Below are positions 1 to 9,850 of a DNA stretch of 64,000 bases, piece after piece. The stretch covers positions 62,517,899-62,581,898 of the forward strand of contig OZ034968.1 in assembly GCA_964030785.1 (NCBI GenBank), in the 5' to 3' direction. Both the position numbers and the translations under genes were made by a program. Position 1 is the stretch's first letter. Each line of letters begins with the position of its first letter. The notes below the pieces were generated by a model that was given only the letters and a program-made list of their open reading frames with translations, was not told the origin of the DNA and searched no databases. Source of the DNA: Siderastrea siderea (taxonomy: Eukaryota > Cnidaria > Anthozoa > Scleractinia > Rhizangiidae).

Positions 1-122
1 GAAGAAGTGAGATATGGGTAGGGAATGATCATAATAGGAGGACGGCCTAAGAGACTCGTCTGTCCTAGCTAATGTCAACCTTTCGTCTTTTGACTTAGTT
101 TTCTTGGAGACCGTTTTGCGTG

Positions 123-640
123 CAAATTGCTTTCCCGGACGCCATCTTGAAATAGAGATTCCAAGCAACTGCGCGAACAAATAGAAACCTGTCCAGTCTC
201 CCCCTTGCGAAAACTAAGACAAAACCGTGTTCGTGTTACGTCTAGATATAAATTTAGAGACGAATTATCCGTCAGCACATCCTGAAGACATGCTGATAGG
301 CGGATCAGCTGAATTTCGTCTCATAATTCGTCTACGGATAATTCGTCTTAGTATAAACTGGGCCATTGCCATTAATTTGCGATAAGAGCAGCGCGCTTAC
401 GACGACAGCACAATCCTAAAGATTATCCCAGAGACAAAGTATCCGTCTGAGACTAATTGTCCTTCTGAGACGTGTAGGCAGACGGATAATTCCTGTACGA
501 CAGATAATCCTAACTTTAGATCTAGATGGAAAACGAAGAACACTTTTGACTTAGTTTTCACACAGGGGAAGGTTTCTATTCGTTTGCAAGGTTTTTGGGA
601 TGCTTATTTCAAGATAGCGTCAGGGAAAGCAAGTTGCAGG
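123..640. repeat. Inverted-repeat element, arms 123-233 and 535-640
   Basis: The arm at 123-233 and the reverse complement of 535-640 align over about 105 bp with scattered mismatches. Both contain the order ttgctttccc, atcttgaaata, atagaaacct and gaaaactaag. Read outward, both arms can encode the ending AFPDAILK followed by a stop. Between the arms are short degenerate motifs of the type gacggataat/attcgtct. I saw no TSD, so the outer ends are not fixed. This is probably a decayed transposon or foldback element; a duplicated 3' exon in inverted orientation is an alternative. Confidence 0.5.
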
Positions 641-1725
641 TAATCAGTCGCGAGGAAGAAGGAAAAAACCCAAGTCAAATGGCAAGAATTTGACATGAAC
701 AGAAAGACCCTGAGGTGTTCACCGAAGTTTAATTTGATACCAATATAAAGAGATTGCCCCGGCACCGTTGGCTGAGCTGCCCATGCAGAAGAAGTCCTCA
801 AAGGAAGTTCAAATATATTCTCTCTCGAGCTACGTTTCAAGAACAGTGCCATGAGTGCCAACATATTTGATAGGCCACAACATTCTCTCGCCAGGCTTTC
901 TCCTGGTCTAATAATAGAAAATACACTGGTTGTTATCCTTCTGACGATTTATATTTCAAAAGTCGTCTTCGGTCCTACGTATAGACAAATTATCTGTCTG
1001 ACGAATAACCCTGTCCAGACGGATAATCCTCCTCTTGTGTCAAATTGGCCAATGGCTGCCTTGGTGGAGCGCCCAGGGAACTTTGACTTGATTTTAGCTC
1101 ACATCGCATATGCTCTACTATCAGCGCAACAATTAAACTCGCAGTTAAATCACTGAAAAATCTCTCAAAAATCTCGATTATTTTTACACAGGCGATTTCA
1201 AATCGCACTTAAAAATCGCTGCAAAAAGCGCTGCTAAAATCGATCGCATCAAAATTCGCTTTTGTAAACCGTCCTTTCCATTAGGAAAAACGAAGCATTA
1301 GGAAAACATCACAACAACAAAAACCGTTAGGAGAGGTCGTCGTCGATGTTTTAGAGACATTTTATGCCGTATTTCTTCTATCAAGTCTTCCTCGGTGATA
1401 ATCATGTTTTGCTCCTTATTGAGATCCACTAAAAATGTTTGGTTGAATCAAAGAATTAAACAAACAAAATTGAAAATCAGCCGCAGGAATTAGGTCTTGA
1501 GCAGATTCGTTATGCCAGAACTTATTAGTCAGAAAACCTTAGTGTGAGGTTTCTAACAAAGGGTTTAAATCTCTTTGGCTGTTAATGTAAATGGGATGTG
1601 TGTTTACCCACCAAACTATAAGAAAGAAATTCAACGTTACCATCAGAATAGTTGTCATGTCTGAGATGTCTGAGATGAGTATCTTTAAGCTACCAGCGGG
1701 AAAAGAGGGGGCAGAAAGTGGAGAA
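641..1725. other. No gene recognised; AT-rich intergenic DNA
   Basis: Only short open frames (up to about 100 codons) without recognisable motifs occur here. A few more copies of the gacggataat-type motif lie near 1017. The stretch 1190-1260 has three close repeats of an 'aaaatcgc' motif. Confidence 0.5.
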
Positions 1726-1999
1726 GTAAATGATAAGTGCTACACTGAAAAGTCCAGGCTCAGGTGGGACTCGAACCCACGACCTTCGGGTAACTAGTGC
1801 ATCGCTGGACCACTTTATCTACCAAGCCACAGATGGGAACGGCGCATGGATGAATCCCTATCACGTTATATGCGCACAGGAGTTTCGTAAGACAGACATG
1901 CGAAGAATGTAATACATACAAGGAACATACAATAAAGGATTTCAGTGTTTCGATTCGAGTTTAATCAAGTAAACGATAAGGGCCACACTGAAACAGCCA
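1726..1999 (-). repeat. tRNA-derived SINE fragment
   Basis: On the minus strand, 1754-1832 reads like a tRNA-derived promoter. The B-box GGTTCGAGTCC is perfect at 1767-1777, and an A-box-like TGGTAGATAAAGTGG lies upstream near 1815-1832. The segment is bounded by imperfect direct repeats at 1726-1755 and 1968-1999 (gtaaatgataagtgctacac versus gtaaacgataagggccacac), which may be old target duplications or internal repeats. Chance frames across this part read WDSNPRP-like peptides, a common artefact of such SINEs. It is unlikely to be a functional tRNA because the acceptor and D arms do not pair cleanly. Confidence 0.55.
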
Positions 2000-2289
2000 C
2001 TGAAAAAGAAAATTTTCAGTGGCTAACAGCGAAGAAATAAGAAAAATTACACAACGTTGTCCTAACATTTTCCAATCGAAAAAGGTCAGAGAGACGGGAG
2101 CCAAAAAAATGGGGCGTAAACCGGAGGAACTGAATGGTACGGGAAGGGAAAGTTAGCGCAGTTGTTTGACCGTCTCTTTTTCTGACGCCTTAACCATGAT
2201 GAACTGAGGAAAGATCAGTAGTTAGTGCATTAACTGCAGGACAGCCTTTCAATTAGCGTAGCGCTTTGTCTACAACTGATTAAAATTTA

Positions 2290-2917
2290 TCAGTGAAGGG
2301 GCACATTCTAATAAATCAGAGTATTGGACTTAAACTCACCTGCCTAAGAGATTTCAGTTTTGTCTTCCAGGAAAGATAGCGGCGCTTATTGAGAGTGGAA
2401 GACACTATTTTGTTTTAAAAACTTTATTACCCAGATGTTAAAAATGCAACATGCAGGTACGGTTGATCAGCCATCAAAGAGTAGCACATGAAATGTTGAC
2501 ACCTTGTCACGATGCTTAAAATATATGGAATTCTTTGCAATTTACCTTAGCTTGGTTGTCAGTTTTATGTAAGCCAATCGAGAGACTGGCTTACTGGATG
2601 AAACAGTGAAGGCACATTCTAATAAAACAGAGTATTGGACTTAACCTCACCTTTCTAAACGATTTCAGTTTTGTCTCGGTAGGAAAGATAGCCGTACTTA
2701 TTGAGAGTAGAGGGCGATATTTTGTTTTAAAAACTTTATTACTTAGCTGTTAAAAATGCAACATGCAGGTACGGATGATCAGCCACCAAAGAGTAGCACT
2801 TGAAATTTTGACACCTTGTCAGGATGCTCAAAATATATGGAATTCTTTGAAATTTACCTAAGCCTGAGTTGTCAATTGTAGGCCAGTCGAGAGACTGGCT
2901 AACTGGATGAAACAGTT
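2290..2917. repeat. 315-bp tandem duplication carrying a satellite-like segment
   Basis: Two head-to-tail copies start at about 2290 and 2605 (cagtgaagg..cacattctaataaa) and end with a short hairpin. In copy 2 the hairpin stem is GCCAGTC/GACTGGC around gaga, and in copy 1 it is gtaagcca/tggcttac. Each copy also contains one stretch (2438-2516 and 2750-2830) that aligns with the 82-bp monomer of the satellite at 3790-7390: gatgatcagccaccaaa, gcacttgaaattttgacacc and ttgtca in the same order. The duplication therefore carries a relative or precursor of that satellite. Confidence 0.7.
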
Positions 2918-3072
2918 AGAACGTCTCCTTATCAAACGCTAAGGAAGCAACGTGAATGCTTTAATAGCCGATGCGCACTTACCCATCCATTCACGACAAA
3001 TCTTTAGACTTCACATCGAGGTAGGTAAAGTCTGTAAAGCATTCAATCAAAAAAATCCACCTAAAGGTTAGA

Positions 3073-3143
3073 GAGGGACATGCGCCCGTAACCTTTGGAT
3101 TTCAAGTGAAGCACCTTAACCAGTGGGTCACTCTACCTCCTAC
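3073..3143 (-). repeat. Degenerate tRNA-derived SINE head
   Basis: The minus strand reads a tRNA-like order: an A-box-like ccactggttaaggtg, then cttgaaatccaaagg, then a damaged B-box (gggcgcatgtccc, where GGTTCGANTCC is expected). The anticodon-loop sequence resembles a serine tRNA but the long variable arm is missing. Best read as an old SINE head, not a gene. The 3' body was not recognised. Confidence 0.4.
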
Positions 3144-3789
3144 ATGTAGGAAGACCTAGGAAGGACGTCTCGAGCCTCAGTCATTCACACAAAAGTATTT
3201 CTAAGAAACTAGCAATTACATTCGGTATCTTCCACTCTACTTATGTCATCTAAGAAATTTTAGTTAAACCAAGTTTATAAACTCTACAAACTAGTGACAG
3301 CATACTGAACAGATTTCGAAAAGTTTGGAACGTCTATCAAATATCAAGAAAACATTTCCATTAACATGTCCTTTAACTTTAGTGTGAACAGGATATTGCT
3401 TTAAACAGGCTTGTGTCAAAGTGATTCCTTGTGAAAACCAGATAAATAGAATACGTGTGTTTACACCTCCTATGTTGAAGTTAATGACAAAAACCGAGAA
3501 ACTGGATTTTAAAATACGAGGGTCAATTTACACCATGCTCAGCTATCATAGTACAACTATTCAACCTCTTTTACTGACCATCGTTTGACCGTCAATCTAT
3601 CATGTCTATTGCGTCTCTCTGTCTCTCTGTCTCTCTTTTTTACCGGTAAAGGAACAATACTGATTACAAATAGCTTAACAAGATATCCTAAAGGATCAAC
3701 TTTTACAAATGTTTAAAAATGACAAAGGTCCAAAAGTACAGAAAAACCTTGGTTCTAAGAAATACTTAATGTTTTAGCCAAAATTATCA
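3144..3789. other. No gene recognised; contains a small CT-rich microsatellite
   Basis: AT-rich DNA with no supported frame. A ctctctgtctctctgtctct microsatellite lies at about 3613-3637. Confidence 0.5.
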
Positions 3790-6700
3790 AGTCATGAATA
3801 CCTCAACTGTAAAACCATGCGCTATAGGGATCATAGGCCACCAAACAGCCGCACTTGAAATCTTGACAGCTTGTCATGAATTCTTTAACTGTAGTACCAT
3901 GCGACATAAGAATGATAGACCACCAAACAGGCGCACTTCAAATCTTGACAGCCTGTCATGAAGTCCTCAACTGTAAAACCATTCGACAAAGCGATTATTG
4001 GTCACCAAACACCCACACTTGAAATTTTGACAGCTTGTCATGAATTTCTTAACTGTAAAACCATGCGACATGGGGATGATAGGCCACCAAACAGCCACAC
4101 TTAAAATCTTGACAGCTTGTCATGAATTCCTCAACTGTAACACCCTGCAACATAAGGATAATAGGCCACCAAACAGCCACACTTGAAATACTGAAAGCTT
4201 GTCATGAATATATTCCTCAACTGTAAAACCATGCGACATAGGGATGATAGGCCACCAAAGCGATTATAGGTCACCAAACACCCACACTTGAAAGTTTGAC
4301 AGCCTCTCATGAACTCCTCAACTGTAACACCATGCAACATAGCCATGACAGGCCACCAAACAGGTGCACTTGAAATATTGACAGCTTGTCATGAATTCCC
4401 CAACTGTAACACAATGCGACATAAGGATGAAAGGCCACCAAACAGCCGCACTTAAAATCTTGACAGCTTGTCATGAATTCCTCAACTGTAAAACCATGCG
4501 ACATAAGGATGATAGCCCACCAAACCGGCACACTTGATATCTCGACAAGTTGTCATGAATTCCTCACATGTAAAACCATGCAACAAAACGATGATAAGCT
4601 ACCAAACAGCCACACTTGAAATTTTGACAGCTTGTCATGAATTCCTCAACTGTAAAACCATGCGACATAGCGATGATAGACCACCAAACAGGCGCACTTG
4701 AACTCTTGACAGCCTGTCATGAATTCCTCTACTGTAAAACCATGCAAGATAAGGATGACAGGCCACCAAACAGCCACACTTGAAATCTTGAAACCTTGTC
4801 ATGAATTCCTCAACTGTAAAACCATGTGACATAGGTATCATAGGCCACCAAACAGCCACACTTGACAGCCACAACTCTTGACAGCTTGTCACCAATTCCT
4901 CAACTGTAAAACCGTGCGACACAGGGATGATAGGTCACCAAACAGCTGCACTTGAAATCTTGACAGCTTGTCATGAATTCCTCAACTGTAAAACCATGCG
5001 ACATAAGGATGATAGCCCACCAAACAGGCACAGTTGATATCTTGACAACTTGTCATGAATTCCTCACATGTAAAACCATGCAACAAAACGATGATAAGCT
5101 ACCAAACAGCCACACTTGAAATTTTGACAGCTTGTCATGAATTACTCAACTGTAAAACCATGCGACAAAGGGATGATAGGCCACAAAACAGCCGCACTTG
5201 AAATCGTGACAGCTTGTTATGAATTCCTAAACTATAAAACCATGCGACATAGGGATGATAGGCCGCCAAACAGCTACACTTGAAATCTTGACAGTTTGTC
5301 ATGAATTCCGTAACTGTTAGACCATGCAATATTAGGATGATTGGCCACCAAACAGCTGCACTTGAAATCTTGACAGCTTGTCATGAATTCTCAACTGTAA
5401 AACCATGCGACATAAGAATAATAGGCCACCAAAAAGGCACACTTAAAATCTTGACAGCTTGTCATGAATTCCTCAACAGGAAAACCATGCGACTTAGGAA
5501 TGATTGGCCAAAAGACAGTCACACTTGAAATCGGGACAGTTTGTCATGAATTCCTTAACTGTTACACCATGCAATATAGGGATGATAGGCCACCAAACAG
5601 GCACACTTGAAATCTTGACAGCTTGTCATGAATTCCTCAACTGTAAAACCATGCTACATAGGTATGATAGGCCACCAAACAGCCACACTTTAAATCTTGA
5701 CAGCTTGTCATGAGTTCCTCAACTGTAATACCATGCGACATAGGGAACACAGGCCACCAAACAACCACACTTAAAATCTTGACAGCTTGTCGTGAATTCC
5801 TCAACAGTAAAACCATGCGACAAAGGGATGATAGGCCACAAAACAGCCGCACTTGAAATCGTGACAGCTTGTCATGAGTTCCTCAACTGTAATACCATGC
5901 GACATAGGGAACACAGGCCACCAAACAACCACACTTGAAATCTTGACAGTTTGTCGTGAATTCCTCAACAGTAAAACCATGCGACAAAGGGATGATAGGC
6001 CACAAAACAGCCGCACTTGAAATCTTGACAGCTTGTCATGAATTCTCAACTGTAAAACCATGCGACATACGAATAATAGGCCACCAAAAAGGCACACTTA
6101 AAATCTTGACAGCTTGTCATGAATTCCTCAACAGGAAAACCATGCGACTTAGGAATGATTGGCCAAAAGACAGTCACACTTGAAATCGTGACAGCTTGTC
6201 ATGAATTCCTTAACTGTTACACCATGCAATATAGGGATGATAGGCCACCAAACAGGCACACTTAAATCTTGACAGCTTGTCATGAATTCCTCAACTGTAA
6301 AACCATTCTACATAGGTATGATAGGCCACCAAACAGCCACACTTTAAATCTTGACAGCTTGTCACGAATTCCTCAATTGTAATACCATGCGACATAGGGA
6401 ACACAGGCCACCAAACAAGCACACTTGAAATCTTGACAGCTTGTCGTGAATTCCTCAACAGTAACGCCATGCAAACTTAGGAATGATAGGCCAAAAAACA
6501 GTCACATTTGAAATCGCGAGATAGGGATGATAGGCCACCAAACAGCCAAACTTGAAATCTCGACAGCTTGTCGTGAATTCCTCAACTGTAAAACCATGCG
6601 ACATCGGGATGATAGGTCACTAAACAGGAGCCCTTGAAATCTTGACAGCTTGTCATGAACTCCTCAACTGTAAAACCATGCAACATAGGGATGATCGGTC

Positions 6701-7390
6701 ACCAAACAGCCGCACTTGAAATCTTGACAGCTTGTCATGAATTTTTCAACTGTAAACCCATGCGACATAAGGATTATAGCCCACCAAACAGGCACACTTG
6801 ATATCTTGACAACTTGTCTTGATTCCTCAACTTTAAAACCATGCGACAAAAGGATGATAAGCTACCAAACAGCCACACTTGAAATTTTGACAGCTTGTCA
6901 TGAATTCCTCAACTGTAAAACCATGCGACATAGCGATGATAGCCCACCAAACAGCCACACTTGAAATCTTGACAGCTTGTCATCAATTACTCAACTGTAA
7001 AACCATGGGACATAACGATGATAGGCCACCAAACAGCCGCACTTGAAATCTTGACAGCATGTCATGAATTACTCAACTGTTACACCATGCGAGAGAGAGG
7101 TGATAGGCCACCAACACTTGAAATTTTGACAGCTTGTCATGTTTTCCTCAACTGTAAAACCACGCGACACAGGGATGATTGCCCACCAAACAGCTACACT
7201 TGAAATCTTGACAGCTTTTCATGAATTCCTTGACTGTAAAACCATGCGACATTAGGATGACAGGCCACCAAACAGCCGCACTTGAAATTTTGGCAGCTTG
7301 TCATGAATTCCTCAGCTGTAAAACCATGCGACATAGGGATAATACGCCACCAAACAGGCACACTTGAAATCTTCACAGCTTTTCATTTTG
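3790..7390. repeat. 82-bp satellite array, about 44 degenerate monomers
   Basis: The monomer consensus runs aactgtaaaaccatgcgaca, tagggatgataggcc, accaaacagccgcac, ttgaaatcttgacagc, ttgtcatgaattcctc (82 bp). Copies differ from one another by several substitutions and small indels. A higher-order repeat is visible: 5353-5528 recurs at 6008-6183, an offset of 655 bp or about eight monomers. The distinctive variant tcctcacatg near 4561 recurs at 5061. Every monomer contains or derives from TGACAGCTTGTCA, a near-palindrome of TGACA and TGTCA around three bases. Short frames of 60-98 codons cross the array on both strands but shift phase with each indel, so they are not genes. Confidence 0.9.
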
Positions 7391-8396
7391 CCTAAATTTC
7401 AGGAATTCTGATAAAATTTAGATTAAATTAACCTACGTTCGATAGAATGCATTACATAAAGAACACTTTTTGTGGTGGAGAATCATGCATAAACCACCCG
7501 AATTTTCTTGTAAAGATAATGCTTTGCATGATATATGAATCGGAATTATAGGGTCTTGATCCTATGAACTCCGAGGACGTACCATTTAGAAGGGCAAAAG
7601 CATCTTCTGATCGCTTTGAAGGCAGAGAGCTTAGGGTTTTACCCCCACGGCACCTTTTTACGTTTGCATCATAGCATTAGGGTGGCCTTAATTGCTCATG
7701 TAAAATCACACTAGACAGCAAGGAGCCAAATGGGACAGTAGTAACGATACTTTAGCTCTTGCAGTGTTGTTTTGATCACTGGTTTTGATCAACTTATCAA
7801 AAAGTTGAGATTTAAATATGATTGTAAACATTGAATAATTTTAAATGAAAGTTTACTTTTGCCCTTATTTCACGCTTACAAAGTACGGAGCTGATATAGA
7901 CCTATCGTATACAAACGGGTCAAGTTTCATTTTGCCACACAGCCCTTGACAGCACCGTAAATATGGGCTGAGTACTAACTTTCAAACGTAAGTAAACGGA
8001 AGTTGTGATTAGAATTTCCTTTTCCGCATTAATAACAGACAAATGAGAAGGAAAGTTTGGGAAAGGGAACATGTGGAAGGATTTTCCAAATGTCTGTTTT
8101 GTTTTAATCAAGTGACCAATGTCATACAGCACTACACGTATTGGCACCTTGTCCAGCAAAATCTTTCATATTCCTAATTGCGAACATGATCCAGTTTCTA
8201 ACCTTGTTACGCGGTCTTCCTGCACCAAAATTTCAGTACCGTTTTGCTTGAACATGGACGTTCAACATCTTTTAGAAAAGAAGCAGGGTGCCCATTGTTT
8301 AGAAACGGTGAAAAATTCCAAGACTTTGCCATGTCTTCACTCGTTCTGCTTCGTAGCGTGTCTCGACGACCCAACAGGTTTCGATGGCAAAAAGAC
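7391..8396. other. No gene recognised
   Basis: Unique-looking sequence. Frames at 7920-8159 (minus) and 8119-8448 (plus) lack recognisable motifs and were not accepted as genes. Confidence 0.5.
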
Positions 8397-9060
8397 ACTG
8401 CACGAAAAGACGGATTTACCGAGCTTTGCAACTGAAGTAAATATGTAGCAAATTTAGGGCTCTAAATTTGTCACAAATTTGCACAGGCGGCATTGTCGAA
8501 GCAAAGACACACACTTGCTCCTGCTGAAATTAGGCGCAAATGTAACGTAAACACGAAGTTTGCATCAGATTTGTGTCAGTTTTGCCATCAAGGTAAATTT
8601 TCAAATTTCACATTTATTTGCTGTAGTTTTGCTACCCTTAAAAATTAATACTTTTACGGAGTCCGTAAATCTAAGCAAACACGGTGAAAATCAACTTATT
8701 TGCATCAAATTACCGTCACTTTTACTTGAGTGGCAAATAAACAAATTTGCATTACTTACTCTCACATTTACTATTATAGCAATTGTGCCTATTTGCACCA
8801 ACTTTACGCCAAGGTCAAATCAGGAAATTTAGGTTTATTTACCCCATATTTACTAAAGGAGCAAACATACTCATCTCCGAACACGCAAGCAAGTGGCGTA
8901 AATCAAAGTACTGTCACATTTACTTGAGTAGCAAATAAACAAATTTGGATATCTTACCCTTACATTTGCTATCATTATGGCAATTCTGTTTATTTGCACC
9001 AACTTTACACCAAGTCAGCAAAATTTAGGTTTATTTACACCCAGAAGCAAATATGGAGCA
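8397..9060. repeat. Degenerate 'gtaaat/gcaaat' repeat, related to the array at 37.9-39.1 kb
   Basis: It begins with GCACGAAAAGACGGATTTAC near 8400. That is the inverted counterpart of the sequence closing the 134-bp array (gtaaatccgttttttcgtgc at about 39068). Inside, a segment of about 140 bp (8710-8850: acttttacttgagtggcaaa, ttgcaccaactttac, aatttaggtttattta) is repeated at 8910-9045. The far terminus was not found, so this may be one end of a transposon with subterminal repeats. Confidence 0.5.
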
Positions 9061-9539
9061 AATATAACCATTTCCATTTTCGCCAACCTACTCTTTTTTT
9101 TATGAAACCCGAAGATTTTCAAGTCATATTTCGTGTACTGTTAATCAGCAAATTTGTCCTAAACAATCCTTTTTGACCTCTGTAAGAAAGTGCACAAGTA
9201 TGTAAATCAGGGCTGAAAACGTACCTAAAATGGCGAATTATTTCCCTCCAAACAAATTGCAAATCTTAGTTTTCGTTCTCACATTGGATAATTCAGTCTT
9301 GAACGAGGTCAATCAAACGCACTATGGGATTCCAATGGGATAATGATCACGCGCGCGTCATGTTTTCACGCCACACGCAAGTTTCGCGTCCGCTCGCGTG
9401 TCCTTTGTGCTAATCAACCCCTAGTGGATTTTGGAGGTGGATTCATTAGAAGAACAAAGAAAAATGTTTTCTATGCCAGAGGGACTTTGAATTTTACATA
9501 TCCCAGAAGAAGTGCCCAGACATACAATGATTCAAGAAC
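9061..9539. other. No gene recognised
   Basis: AT-rich DNA. The 88-codon frame at 9343-9609 has no identifiable domain and runs into a dispersed repeat, so it is not called. Confidence 0.4.
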
Positions 9540-9850
9540 TCTCTTTTTGGCCTCTCTGTCCTGTACAGGGTATATAATTTTATGCGAGTTTGTCCCAAAC
9601 AGGGTATGAACGCGTCCTAAACAAGGTATGGCTGCACGATTGTCACCGTTGTCACTTATACATAGCCAGTCCTAGACCGGAAACCTGACGTTTGCCGCCC
9701 AGTCTCTAAAATACTGTAAAATTGTCTCGAACGTGAAGAAAGTGTGTATTTTTTTTTCAATTGTTCTAAACAGGGACCTAAAATGGAGGGTGTTGTCCTA
9801 AACGGGATTGGTATTTTACGGCTTTTTGTCCTAAACAGGGTCAGGGTATC
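9540..9850. repeat. Dispersed repeat with recurrent 'cctaaacagggt' motif
   Basis: The motif gtcctaaacagggt, or a close variant (tcccaaacagggta, tcctaaacaaggta, ttctaaacaggga), occurs six or more times at irregular spacing. No period or terminal repeat was seen. Confidence 0.5.

Noticed and set aside
1754..1832. Functional tRNA gene on the minus strand
   Set aside because: The B-box is perfect, but A-box spacing and stem pairing are poor; a SINE remnant fits better.
3790..7390. CRISPR-like regular repeats
   Set aside because: Repeats are contiguous 82-bp monomers without unique spacers, and the context is eukaryotic.
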